Positions 8,054 to 17,969 of a DNA stretch of 64,000 bases are shown here, in pieces (position 1 is the stretch's first letter; each line of letters begins with the position of its first letter). Origin of the DNA: JBCDCY01 sp039180875. Its GTDB lineage: Bacteria > Pseudomonadota > Alphaproteobacteria > Rhodobacterales > Rhodobacteraceae. The DNA lies in assembly GCA_039180875.1 (NCBI GenBank), contig JBCDCY010000001.1, positions 248,001-312,000 of the forward strand. Direction: 5' to 3'. The notes below the pieces were generated by a model that was given only the letters and a program-made list of their open reading frames with translations, ran no database searches and had not been told where the DNA came from. The position numbers were made by a program, and so were the translations under genes.

Positions 8054-9955
8054 TCAACGGGTGACGCGGTACTCCGCAAAACCCTGCACCGTCCGCCCGG
8101 TCTCGACGATATCAAGATCGAGAAGCCGCCGCACGTCGGCGAGGTGCGAGCGCCCGGCCGGCCCGCTCAGGAACACGGCCTCGATCCCGGACAGGGAGGC
8201 AAAGGACCAGACGGGCTCGAAGGCGGAGGCATGGGCGCCCACCTCGATCAGGTGCTGCAGCAGGATGTCCCGGCTGAGATCGGGGTCGAGCGACAGCGTC
8301 TCTGCATGGCCGAGCCCCGGGAAGGTGCCGCCGCCGCTCGCCCGATAGCTGTTGGTGGCGACGACGAAGGTCTGATCATCCGTCACCGGCCGGCCGTCGT
8401 GGGAGAGCTCGACGATGCGCCGGCTGTCGGGGTTGATTAGCCGGCCGTGTCGGTCGTAACGCGGCGCGGCCGAAGGGTCGATGCGGTAGCAAAGCCCACT
8501 CAGCACATCGAAATTATAGCTCGGCACGGTCGGGTCGATCAGTGGCTGGTCCGCCACCCCGGGCACCAGCCGGGCGAAGATGCCGGCTGCCCTCTCCACC
8601 CACTCCCGCACCGTGCCGCCGTCGACGACGATGGCCCGCACCTGGTTGGCGTGGGGGTAGAGATCGGCGATGTTGCGGATCGCCAGCTCTCCGGCCGGGA
8701 TGTCGATGTAGTTCCCTGGCCCAGCGCGCCCCCCGGCCTTGAACGGCGCCGCGGCGGAGAGAAGCGGCAGCGCGTCCCACTCCGTCCCCTGCAGCATGGC
8801 GCGCACATAGTGGGCCTGGGCCTGGTTGATGACCTGGACGCAAGGGTCGTAGCCGACCAGCGCAAAATAGCTGTGCAGCGGCGCGGCGATGGCGCCGACC
8901 GGCTGGCGCACGTAGTCGAGGGTGCCCGCATGGGCCGCGTCGATCGCGGCCACCGCAGGCTTCTCCGCTGCTGCCTCCGCCGGGCGCGCCGCGGCGCTAC
9001 CGGTGACGGCGCGCCAGCGGCCGTCCATGCGCTCAAGCTCCAGCGTGATGACGCCGAGGTGGGAGCCCCAGAAGCCCGGCATCACCGTGGGCGTACCCTG
9101 CAAGGTGCCGGCGATCGGATCGACCCCGGGGGCGGCCGGGAAATCGCTGCCGGGAAAGACCTGGTGCTGATGCCCCGCCACCACAGCGTCGATGCCGGGA
9201 AGGCCGGCGATGTGGAAGGCGGCGTTCTCCATCCCCGGCACCGCCTCGCGCGGGTCGATGCCGGTATGGGCGAGCGCGATCACCACCTCCGCCCCGGCCC
9301 GGCGCATCTCCGGCACCCAGGCGGCGAGCGCCTCCAGCATGTCCCGCGCCGCGAACCCCTGGCCGAGATGGCGGCCATTCCAGACCAGCACCTGGGGCGG
9401 CAGCACGCCGATGACGCCGACGGTCAGCGGATGGGCCTGACCATGCTCATCTACGATCTCGCGCTCGAGCAACGCGTAGGGCGAACCATGTAGCGTGTCC
9501 TGCAGCGGATCGGCAGCCAATCGGTGCGCGACGTTGGCCGAGACGATCGGGAAGGCAGCCTCCCGGTTCACCCGGTCGAGATAGTCGACGCCAAAGTCGA
9601 ACTCGTGATTGCCGAGGGTCGCCGCGTCGTAGCCCATGGCGTTCATCACCTGCAGGATGGGATGGACCCCGGCCTCTGCCAGACCGCCGGCGAGCGCCAT
9701 GTAGTCGCCGAGCGGATTGCCCTGCAGGTAGTCGCCGTTGTCCAGAAGCAGGGTGTTCGGCGTCTCCGCCCGCAATGCCTCCACCATCGGCGCGATACGG
9801 GCCAGACCGAACTGCCGGTTCGGCTGATCGGAGTAGTAGTCGTAGCCCAGGATATCGACATGCAGGTCGGAGGTCGCCAGCACCGTCAGCTGCGCCCGCG
9901 CTATCCGTTCGTCCCTTGCGGGCACGCTCTGCTCAGGTCTCGTCCGGCTTGACAT
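8054..9955 (-). CDS. cpdB: 2',3'-cyclic-nucleotide 2'-phosphodiesterase / 3'-nucleotidase (CpdB/UshA-like)
   Basis: 633-residue two-domain nucleotidase. The N-terminal metallophosphatase has the di-metal motifs ATSDLHVDILGYDYYS, NGDYLQGNP, LGNHEFDFG and GHQHQVFPG; the C-terminal UshA-type domain has the substrate-binding strand V-V-A-T-N-S-Y-R-A-S-G-G-G-T-F-P-G. Relatives are periplasmic, yet no signal peptide is visible from the ATG at 9955 or from the in-frame TTG at 10021. The ribosome-binding site is weak. Followed 16 bases on by the DksA-like gene. Confidence 0.92.
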   Translation of the reverse strand: MSSRTRPEQSVPARDERIARAQLTVLATSDLHVDILGYDYYSDQPNRQFGLARIAPMVEALRAETPNTLLLDNGDYLQGNPLGDYMALAGGLAEAGVHPILQVMNAMGYDAATLGNHEFDFGVDYLDRVNREAAFPIVSANVAHRLAADPLQDTLHGSPYALLEREIVDEHGQAHPLTVGVIGVLPPQVLVWNGRHLGQGFAARDMLEALAAWVPEMRRAGAEVVIALAHTGIDPREAVPGMENAAFHIAGLPGIDAVVAGHQHQVFPGSDFPAAPGVDPIAGTLQGTPTVMPGFWGSHLGVITLELERMDGRWRAVTGSAAARPAEAAAEKPAVAAIDAAHAGTLDYVRQPVGAIAAPLHSYFALVGYDPCVQVINQAQAHYVRAMLQGTEWDALPLLSAAAPFKAGGRAGPGNYIDIPAGELAIRNIADLYPHANQVRAIVVDGGTVREWVERAAGIFARLVPGVADQPLIDPTVPSYNFDVLSGLCYRIDPSAAPRYDRHGRLINPDSRRIVELSHDGRPVTDDQTFVVATNSYRASGGGTFPGLGHAETLSLDPDLSRDILLQHLIEVGAHASAFEPVWSFASLSGIEAVFLSGPAGRSHLADVRRLLDLDIVETGRTVQGFAEYRVTR

Positions 9956-10194
9956 CGTGGCGGGTCCGAGGCGGCTTTGCAGACGCGCGATCGACCCCGC
10001 GACCCGATAGGCAGACTGCAATCTTCAGTAGTATGGCTGTCATGTGACTACGGGTTGCATCAAACGCACATCTCAATGCCCAAAATACGCGCATCTGCTG
10101 GCCTGCGCGATCCGGGCCCTTTGAGCCCTACGCGTCACCGGCCCGGCTGGCAAGCGCAACCAGCAGCCTTTTCCAAGCCATGGGTGGCAGAGAT

Positions 10195-11790
10195 CTACCG
10201 GGCTTCGCCCGAGACTTCCGTTTTCACTTCAATGAGTTGGATATCTGTTTCCGGGTGGGTTGCCACCCCCTTGGCAAAACTCTGGGCCAGGTCCTCGGCG
10301 CGCTTGGAGTCGTAACCGCTCGATTTCATCATCGTCGCCGCAACTTGCTCCGGCTCGGCCCGATCGGGATCGGCGACCAGATCGAGTGCCCAAACAATGC
10401 GCAGACCCGGCTTTGCCGCGAGCTCGATCAATCCGCGCATTGCAGCGCTCGGTTGATTTTCGATCACGCAGCTCACCTCCGCCGCGGGCACGTTGTCGAT
10501 CACCAAGAGATTGGCCCGCCTCAGATCCCAAAGTACGCGACCGTCGACGAAGACGGTGTCCTTGACCGCCTTCGTTCCCATCGCCTCCTGATAGCGCAGG
10601 TTCAGGCGGTCTTCAGCCTCCTTCAGATTGGCCCGCTGGAAGGTGGTGTAGCGCGCCCGAAGCTTGTGATTGCGTAACTTGCCGACGCGCGGTTGCACCT
10701 CGATCGGCTGCAGCGCCGCCTCGCAGGCCAGGGCGATGGCCAGCGGCGACTTGCCGCTGCCCGGCGGGCCGAAGATCACCGTGTGGCGCGGCGGGGCGGT
10801 CTTCTCCAACTCGCCGAGGTCGGCGTGAAGCGTGTCGTAGCTGAGCGGCGCCCCGTCCCCGGCCGCGATCGGCGTGCCGAGCAGGGCCAGTCGCGCCGCA
10901 TAGGGCGCGCCGATGAAGTCGAGCGCCTGCTGGCGGTAGGCGTAACTCCGCCCGACGAAAAGCAGCACCAGGACGAAGAAGACCGAGAACCCGATCTCCC
11001 ACGCGCTTTCGGGAAAGGCTGTGTCGAGCTGTGGGTGGCTGGCGATGATCCCGACCGAGAGCACTGCACCCGTCAGGTAGAAGAACCCATCGGTGACGCT
11101 GTCCCAAAGGCCCTCGGTCCGGATGGCATTGACCGCCCTCGTGGCGTCCCCGCCGCCGCGCCGATAGGCGGCGCGGGCGATCACCGCCTCGATGCCGCGC
11201 TGGTCGGAGCAGAACTCCTTGGTCAACCAGATCGACAGGCTGACCGCGGCCGAGCCCAGGCCAAAAAGTGTGCCCTGCGCCAGTACGGCTGGGTCGGCCG
11301 CCTGCGCCGTGACAGTCCAGGCCTGCATCAGGCTCGAGCTCAGCGCCGCCGCACCGGGCGACGCGACGAGGTACGTGCCGCCAAAGAGCAATGCCAGGGC
11401 CGCGACGCCCCGCTTGATCGCCCAAGCGTTGACCGCTGGCATGCCGTGCCGGCGATCGTCGGCGCCGTTGCGGGCGCCCATCAGAACTACGATCACCAGG
11501 GCGACGACAAAGGAGACGATCCAGGGCGACCAGGCAGCTGACCACCCCGCATGCGACAACGCACCCGCCAGCGTCTCCACCAGCCAGAAGTACGCAAGCG
11601 CGGTGACCAGGCCGAGGGTCATGTGCCCCAGTTGGTTGGCCAGCCAAGCGTAGGTGCGGGAGTAGTTGCTCTGCACGTCCGACTGGCCGAACTCGACCGC
11701 GAAGATCCGGGTGAGCCAGATCCGGCCCTTCAGCAGGAAGACCGCGAGCAGGCCGGCAAGTAACATACCAAGGACGAGAAAGGCCAACAT
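10195..11790 (-). CDS. Polytopic membrane P-loop NTPase of unknown function
   Basis: 531-residue protein I do not recognise. Residues 1-20, 58-80, 88-105, 128-145, 168-190, 234-251 and 264-281 are hydrophobic (about seven membrane segments). Residues 282-531 are soluble and carry a Walker A, GPPGSGKS (341-348), with an unusual Pro next, and a Walker B-like strand NLLVID (427-432), then RIVWALDL (464-471) as a possible sensor strand. The layout recalls membrane-tethered STAND/KAP-like ATPases, but no family motif fixes this. ATG at 11790 follows GGGGGTCGCG; a GTG at 11811 is also open. It stands alone on the minus strand, divergent from the hydrolase. About 240 bases (9956-10194) without a gene follow it. 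Confidence 0.75.
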   Translation of the reverse strand: MLAFLVLGMLLAGLLAVFLLKGRIWLTRIFAVEFGQSDVQSNYSRTYAWLANQLGHMTLGLVTALAYFWLVETLAGALSHAGWSAAWSPWIVSFVVALVIVVLMGARNGADDRRHGMPAVNAWAIKRGVAALALLFGGTYLVASPGAAALSSSLMQAWTVTAQAADPAVLAQGTLFGLGSAAVSLSIWLTKEFCSDQRGIEAVIARAAYRRGGGDATRAVNAIRTEGLWDSVTDGFFYLTGAVLSVGIIASHPQLDTAFPESAWEIGFSVFFVLVLLFVGRSYAYRQQALDFIGAPYAARLALLGTPIAAGDGAPLSYDTLHADLGELEKTAPPRHTVIFGPPGSGKSPLAIALACEAALQPIEVQPRVGKLRNHKLRARYTTFQRANLKEAEDRLNLRYQEAMGTKAVKDTVFVDGRVLWDLRRANLLVIDNVPAAEVSCVIENQPSAAMRGLIELAAKPGLRIVWALDLVADPDRAEPEQVAATMMKSSGYDSKRAEDLAQSFAKGVATHPETDIQLIEVKTEVSGEAR

Positions 11791-11920
11791 CGCGACCCCC
11801 GGCAAACACACTGGACCAAACGGCTTTCGTCTCTCAACGAGAGGTGGCAGCGTAGACCGAATTGGCCGTCATTGAAATCGCCTCGCGTCGGGGAGGCGCG
11901 GGACTTGAAGGGGGAACGGG

Positions 11921-12700
11921 TTGGCAGATCTCAACCGGATCGTGACAGGAGAGGCGCAGGCCGGAACGCCACCGCTGCTGATCGCCCACGGCCTGTTCGG
12001 CTCGGCCCGCAACTGGAACACCGTGGCCAAGCGCCTGGCCGAGCGGCGCCAGGTCGTCGCCGTCGACATGCGCAACCACGGGCAGAGCTTTTGGAGTGCT
12101 GAGACGGGCTACGCGCCGATGGCCGAGGATCTCGGCCGGGTGATGCAGGATCTCGGGCCGACGGTCGATCTGCTCGGCCATTCCATGGGCGGCAAGGCGG
12201 CGATGATGCTGGCGCTCGGCGGCCAGGCGCGCCTCGGCAAACTGATCGTCGCCGACATCGCGCCGGTGGGCTACGGCCACTCCCACGCCGACCATGTCGC
12301 GGCGATGCAGGGTGTCGATCTCTCCGCAGTTGAGCGGCGCTCCGACGCCGACCGGCAGATGGCCGCGGCGGTGCCGGATCGGGCGGTGCGGGCGTTCCTG
12401 CTGCAGAGCCTGGACATCGGCGAGGACGGGACCCGCTGGCGCCTGAACCTCGAGGCGCTGGGGGCCGGCATGGCCGATCTCGTCGGCTGGCCGGCGGTCG
12501 AGGGCCGGCACGACGGGCCGACCCTGTTCCTCCGCGGCGGCCGCTCCGACTATGTGGGGCCCGAGCACGCGCCGGCGATCCACGCGCAGTTCCCCGGGGC
12601 GGAGATCCAGGAGATCGCCGACGCCGGCCACTGGCTGCACGCCGAGGCGCCCGATGCCTTCGTCGCGGCGGTCGAGGCCTTTCTCACGCCGTCGGGCTGA
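11921..12700 (+). CDS. Alpha/beta fold hydrolase (YbfF-like esterase)
   Basis: 259-residue cytoplasmic alpha/beta hydrolase. It shows the oxyanion-hole HG (IAHGLFGSARNW), the nucleophile elbow GHSMGGK (Ser88), the acid strand LFLRGGRSDYV and the catalytic His in AGHWLHAEAP. Spacing and the 'DMRNHGQS' segment match the YbfF/epoxide-hydrolase-like acyl esterase group. No signal peptide. The start is a TTG behind GAAGGGGGAACGGG; no ATG fits. Substrate unknown. Confidence 0.85.
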   Translation: MADLNRIVTGEAQAGTPPLLIAHGLFGSARNWNTVAKRLAERRQVVAVDMRNHGQSFWSAETGYAPMAEDLGRVMQDLGPTVDLLGHSMGGKAAMMLALGGQARLGKLIVADIAPVGYGHSHADHVAAMQGVDLSAVERRSDADRQMAAAVPDRAVRAFLLQSLDIGEDGTRWRLNLEALGAGMADLVGWPAVEGRHDGPTLFLRGGRSDYVGPEHAPAIHAQFPGAEIQEIADAGHWLHAEAPDAFVAAVEAFLTPSG

Positions 12701-12722
12701 GCGCCGCCGGCGGGCGCCCGTT

Positions 12723-12793
12723 GGATATCTTAGCCACTGCGAAGCCCCGGGGGCTTTCTTGCTGGCCCAAGTATCCCCGCCGGAGGCATCCGG
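12723..12793. repeat. Convergent-gene hairpin element, copy 1
   Basis: Member of a four-copy family (see 33750, 43384, 60842). Outer arms GGATATCTTAG and CCCAAGTATCC bracket an inner hairpin AAGCCCC/GGGGCTT followed by TCTT, and the block CCCCGCCGGAGG sits at the end. It lies between the convergent 3' ends of the alpha/beta hydrolase and the RTX gene, consistent with a bidirectional terminator. Confidence 0.75.
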
Positions 12794-12815
12794 TCTTGGG
12801 GTGGGCGCGATGCCC

Positions 12816-14570
12816 CTAGATCAGCACATCGCTGGCGGAGAGCTCGGCTAGGGCGAGCCCGGTGATCAGCACGCTGTCGCCGCCACCGAAGTCGAAGAGC
12901 GTGCTCAGCCCGTCCGCCGTCGCCTCGCCTGCGACGATCACCGCGTCCAGATCGGCGAAGGCGAAGTCGCACAGGTCCAGCAGATCCGCGCCGAAACCGA
13001 AGTCGGTGATCGTGTCGGCCCCGTCGTCGCGGCGGAGCACGAAGGTGTCGGCCCCCGCCCCTCCGCTCAGGACATCCCGCCCGGCGCCGCCCTTCAGGGT
13101 GTCGAGGCCGAAGCCGCCGTCGAGCATGTCGGCGCCGTCCCCGCCGACCAGCAGATCGGCCATATCGCCGCCGTCGAGGCTGTCGTCGCCGCGCCCGCCC
13201 TTCAATGTGTCGAGCGCCGCACCGCCCGAGAGCGCATCGTGACCGTCGCCGCCAGTCAGCAGATCGTTGGCCGCGCCGCCGCTGAGCGTGTCGTCGCCCG
13301 CGCCGCCGTGCAGCGTGTCGGCACCCCCCGCACCGCTCAGATCGTCGTTGCCGGCGCCGCCGATCAGCAGGTCAAAGCCCTCGGCGCCCTCGATCAGGTC
13401 GTCACCGTTGCCACCCTGCACCTCGTCCGAACCGGTGCCGCCATAGAGGCTGTCGTCGCCGTCGCCGCCCTTCAGGACGTCATCGGCGGCCTCCCCAAAG
13501 ATCGAGTCGTCGCCCGCCGCGCCCAAGATCGTGTCGAGTCCCAGTCCGCCGTCCACCGTGTCATTGCCAAGCCCGGCATTGACGAAATCGTTGCCGATGG
13601 AGGGCGGGGGCGGGAAGACGCCGTCGTCGGGATCGGAGAGGGCCGTGTCGAGTATGCCGTCGCCCATATCGCCCGCGATCGAGTCGTCCCCATCGCCACC
13701 GAATAAGTGATCGTCGCCGCCGCGCCCACCGATGAAGTCGGCCCCGTCGCCGCCGTGGATCGTATCGGTCCCGCTGTCGGAGCCATAGGCGATCTCACCG
13801 CCACTGCCGAGGGTGAAGAAGTTCTCGCCGCCACCCTCAGCCGCCATGATGCCGTCTAGACGCCCGGCCGCGCCAAGATAGTTGTTACCACCACCTTGGA
13901 ATATGATTTGCCCAGAGATATTGCCAGTATTGATAATAAATGAGTCTTTTTCAGTCGAGGCTATTAAGCCATTTATGTCGCCAGAGTTAAGTATAATAAC
14001 GCTGCGCCCACCAATGGCAAATGTCTCGGCAATGATTGATCCACTATTAGTTACGCTCAGAGTCCCAGGACCGAAACCAATCGCCGAGAAAGAACCAGAA
14101 ATCGTGCCGGAGTTCACCACGGTGAGACGGCCACTGGACCCAAAGCCGCCGCCGATCGCTTCGAGATGAGAAGAAATCGTGCCGGTATTCAGAATCTGTG
14201 AGGAGGTGTCTTCTACTAAGATCCCCACCTCACCACCGAAGATGGTGCCATCGTTGCTCAGATTACCGTAGAGCGAGACACCAGTTTCGCGTCCGCGGAC
14301 GACCCCAGTGGAATAGACGTTGACCAAGTTGTCATCGGCAAAGCTATCCGGCTCGGTCAGCTCGATCGCTGCATCGTCGAAGCCGCGCCCCTCCGAGATC
14401 ACGGTGCCGGCGATGTCGATGGAGTGACCGCCGAAGCTGCCGACGATGCCGTCGCCGTCCTGGCTGACGATCGCGGTGCCCTCGGTCACCAGGATGCCGT
14501 CGTTGACCCCTGCCAGGGTGAAGGCGTCGCCCGTGACATTGATATCGGTCGATTGAATCGTGAACGTCAT
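12816..14570 (-). CDS. RTX calcium-binding protein with N-terminal beta-solenoid-like repeats
   Basis: 584 residues, no N-terminal signal peptide, as expected for type I secretion. Residues about 20-250 are short repeats of the form N-S-G-x-I-x-G (e.g. VVNSGTISG, VTNSGSI, ILNSGDING, IINTGNISG), like a right-handed beta-helix. Residues about 260-520 hold many RTX nonapeptides GGxGxDxLx that bind calcium. The C-terminus has an 'ADTFVLRRDDGADTITDF' block typical of secreted RTX proteins. A proline-rich insert (VFPPPPSIGND) interrupts the RTX run. DNA for residues about 135-235 (13.88-14.17 kb) is clearly richer in A+T than its surroundings. No type I exporter is nearby. ATG at 14570 follows AGAGGGGAT. 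Confidence 0.9.
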   Translation of the reverse strand: MTFTIQSTDINVTGDAFTLAGVNDGILVTEGTAIVSQDGDGIVGSFGGHSIDIAGTVISEGRGFDDAAIELTEPDSFADDNLVNVYSTGVVRGRETGVSLYGNLSNDGTIFGGEVGILVEDTSSQILNTGTISSHLEAIGGGFGSSGRLTVVNSGTISGSFSAIGFGPGTLSVTNSGSIIAETFAIGGRSVIILNSGDINGLIASTEKDSFIINTGNISGQIIFQGGGNNYLGAAGRLDGIMAAEGGGENFFTLGSGGEIAYGSDSGTDTIHGGDGADFIGGRGGDDHLFGGDGDDSIAGDMGDGILDTALSDPDDGVFPPPPSIGNDFVNAGLGNDTVDGGLGLDTILGAAGDDSIFGEAADDVLKGGDGDDSLYGGTGSDEVQGGNGDDLIEGAEGFDLLIGGAGNDDLSGAGGADTLHGGAGDDTLSGGAANDLLTGGDGHDALSGGAALDTLKGGRGDDSLDGGDMADLLVGGDGADMLDGGFGLDTLKGGAGRDVLSGGAGADTFVLRRDDGADTITDFGFGADLLDLCDFAFADLDAVIVAGEATADGLSTLFDFGGGDSVLITGLALAELSASDVLI

Positions 14571-14656
14571 CGCAAATCCCCTCTAACGAATGACCCCTGC
14601 GCCCCTCAGCGCTCGATGGGTCTACGTCAGACCGGGCTGGCGATCAACGCTCGCGG

Positions 14657-15853
<1,197 letters not shown>

Positions 15854-15904
15854 GGCGGGGCTCCTCCGTTGGGTGCCCCGCAAGACGCATCTGGCCGGGG
15901 CGTG

Positions 15905-16447
15905 TCAGGCCCGCGGGGTGATGCGGGCGCCGTTGCCGGTACCTTGCACGAAAACCGACGAGCCACGGAAGATGTTTGGATCGTTGGCCTGCACGACCGT
16001 CACCAGGCGACCGCTTTCCAGGCGCACGACGTATTCGGCCGCCTGCTGCACGTTACCCTCTTGCTGCACCGCTTGGCTCGCCCGCCGACCGGCCACAGCA
16101 CCGACGGCAGAGCCGACGCCGATCGCCACCGCCCGGCCCGTGCCACCGCCGATGGTGGAGCCGATCAGGCCGCCGGCCACGGCGCCGAGGATGGTGCCGA
16201 GCGTGCCGGAGCGGCAGCCGCTGTTGTAGCCGTCGTAGAAGTAGCGGTAGGAGCCGCTGCCGCAGCCCTGGCTGGTCACGTTGACGATGCGGATCGACTC
16301 GACCACGCCGGTCGAGGTCGGGGCGGCAACGCCGACCTGGGAGCGCGGAACGTTGTTGGAGTTGAGCGGCTGCTGACAGGCCGCCAGCGCAAGTCCGGCG
16401 GCGAGCAAAATCGGCAGGCGCAGGACACGGGTACGGGTCGCGGACAC
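15905..16447 (-). CDS. Glycine-zipper outer-membrane lipoprotein (SlyB / 17 kDa antigen-like)
   Basis: 180-residue lipoprotein from a GTG at 16447 behind AAAGGAC. The signal peptide ends in lipobox LAAC with Cys24. A central glycine zipper (GTLGTILGAVAGGLIGSTIG then GGTGRAVAIGVGSAVGAVAG) forms a membrane-inserting hairpin as in SlyB and the rickettsial 17 kDa antigen. The C-terminal strand Y-V-V-R-L-E-S-G-R-L-V-T-V-V-Q completes the family pattern. It probably stabilises the outer membrane. Divergent from the PilJ-type gene. Confidence 0.87.
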   Translation of the reverse strand: MSATRTRVLRLPILLAAGLALAACQQPLNSNNVPRSQVGVAAPTSTGVVESIRIVNVTSQGCGSGSYRYFYDGYNSGCRSGTLGTILGAVAGGLIGSTIGGGTGRAVAIGVGSAVGAVAGRRASQAVQQEGNVQQAAEYVVRLESGRLVTVVQANDPNIFRGSSVFVQGTGNGARITPRA

Positions 16448-16852
16448 GGGTTGTCCTTTCTGAAACGATTCGATTGCGTTATCCACAACATCCCGCAGGC
16501 ACCCCATCCCTCGCAAGCCCAAGCTCTACAGATTTGCGTTACCCGGCAGGGCGATCCCGACGTCCGGCGTGGCGGATCGGCCCCAATATCGGGTCATTTG
16601 GCCTCGGCAATGCGCGTCGCGATTGCAACGACGCGGGGACGGGCGCGGGGCAGTGCGAGCGCTTCGCAACCGTCGGCTGCATGGCAAAAATAAGGCAAAG
16701 CCGTCGTTAACAATGATTAACGAAACAGGGCAACGGCCTCGCGTGATCGCGCAATACAACCGTGGCTTGCTTCCAAAAAGATCGCTCAAATTGTAAAACT
16801 TCTTCGGGGGAACGGGTGCTCCATTAGGGGCAGTGACAAAGGGGAATATCTC
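16448..16852. other. 405-base divergent intergenic region, no gene seen
   Basis: Separates the lipoprotein gene (minus) from the PilJ-type gene (plus). Small open frames here have poor codon use and no ribosome-binding site. The right part (about 16690-16800) is noticeably A+T-richer than the flanks and is the likely promoter area for the plus-strand gene. I cannot assign a specific operator. Confidence 0.5.
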
Positions 16853-17764
16853 GTGATTACAGTTCGTTCGCTGGCCGCATTCACGGCCAGCATTGCCACC
16901 TGCGCGGTCGTTACGGTGACGCCGGTGCCGCTTGCGGCGCAAGAGATCACGTCGGAGTCCGTGGCGACGCGGATCGACGTCGCCGGGCGCCAGCGCATGC
17001 TGACCCAGCGCATGGCGAAGTTCTTCTGCTTCGCACGCTCCGGCGTCGATGCGGTCGCCAACGTGCAGAAGCTGATCCAGGCGCGGGATCTCTACGCCGT
17101 CTCGCACCGCGGCCTGGCCTTCGGTGACGCGGAAATGAACCTGTTCGAGGAGGCGGAAGAGTCCGTCGTGCGGGTCTGGAACGACGTCGACCTGATGTGG
17201 GGTCCGCTCGACCAGGTCTACACCACCGCGCTGAACGGTGAGCTGGTGTCGGAGGAGGATTTCGACCGGGCCATGCGCCTCACCTCCGAGGTCATGCGCC
17301 GCAACAACGACATGGTGGCCCAGCTGCGCGCCGCCTATGCCGACCAGATCGGCGATGGCGGCCTGGGCGCCGCGGTGCTGATCGACCTCTACGGTCGCCA
17401 GCGCATGCTGTCGCAGAAGATGGCCAAAGAGGTCTGCCTGATGGCCCGCGGCCACAACCTCGACCAGACCCGGCCGGAGCTTGCGGCGACGCTGGAGCTG
17501 TTTGAAAGCTCCCTCCGCGCCTTCATGGAAGGTCTGGCCGTGGCCGGCGTGCCGGCGCCGCCGACCCCGGAAATCGCCGAGCAGCTGGCGCTCGCCAACG
17601 AATACTGGGTGCCGATCCGGCCGATCGCCGCCGCAGTCGCTGGCGGCCAGGGCGCGAGCCTGAGCGAGCTTGCCACCTTCAACATCGAGATCGACAAGTT
17701 CCTGGTCGAGATGAACAAAGCGGTCGGCATGCTCGCCGCCCATCAGGCGGCCGCCCAGGGCTGA
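16853..17764 (+). CDS. Exported protein with two PilJ-type (type IV pili methyl-accepting N-terminal) domains
   Basis: 303 residues with a signal peptide (to about residue 29, VPLAAQ). Two copies of the PilJ/NarX-type four-helix sensor signature are present: AGRQRMLTQRMAK at 44-56 and YGRQRMLSQKMAK at 180-192. In PilJ and NarX this domain is the periplasmic ligand sensor, attached to a membrane and signalling part. Here there is no later membrane segment, HAMP or kinase/MA domain, so it appears to be a free periplasmic double sensor or binding protein. GTG at 16853 follows AAAGGGGAAT. Its partner is unknown. Confidence 0.82.
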   Translation: MITVRSLAAFTASIATCAVVTVTPVPLAAQEITSESVATRIDVAGRQRMLTQRMAKFFCFARSGVDAVANVQKLIQARDLYAVSHRGLAFGDAEMNLFEEAEESVVRVWNDVDLMWGPLDQVYTTALNGELVSEEDFDRAMRLTSEVMRRNNDMVAQLRAAYADQIGDGGLGAAVLIDLYGRQRMLSQKMAKEVCLMARGHNLDQTRPELAATLELFESSLRAFMEGLAVAGVPAPPTPEIAEQLALANEYWVPIRPIAAAVAGGQGASLSELATFNIEIDKFLVEMNKAVGMLAAHQAAAQG

Positions 17765-17788
17765 ACCCGGCGGAGCATTGCGGATCAG

Positions 17789-17818
17789 ACGGCCGGTGCC
17801 AAGGCGCCGGCCGTTTCA
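17789..17818 (+). terminator. Hairpin after the PilJ-type gene
   Basis: Arms ACGGCCGGTGCC (17789-17800) and GGCGCCGGCCGT (17803-17814) form a GC-rich stem followed by TTTCAT. It lies 25 bases behind the stop codon and ahead of the substrate-binding protein gene, so it probably ends the upstream transcript. Confidence 0.6.
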
Positions 17819-17969
17819 TATCTGGTGCCGGACGCCGCTGGCGCCCCGATTTTTCGGGAGACACCAGCGGACGAAATCCTCTACATAAAATGCTGTGATG
17901 AGTGGAAACGGGCTCGCCCGCGCCAAAGCGCTGGGAAGAGGCCCGTCGAACCGAGACAGGGAGATCCTC

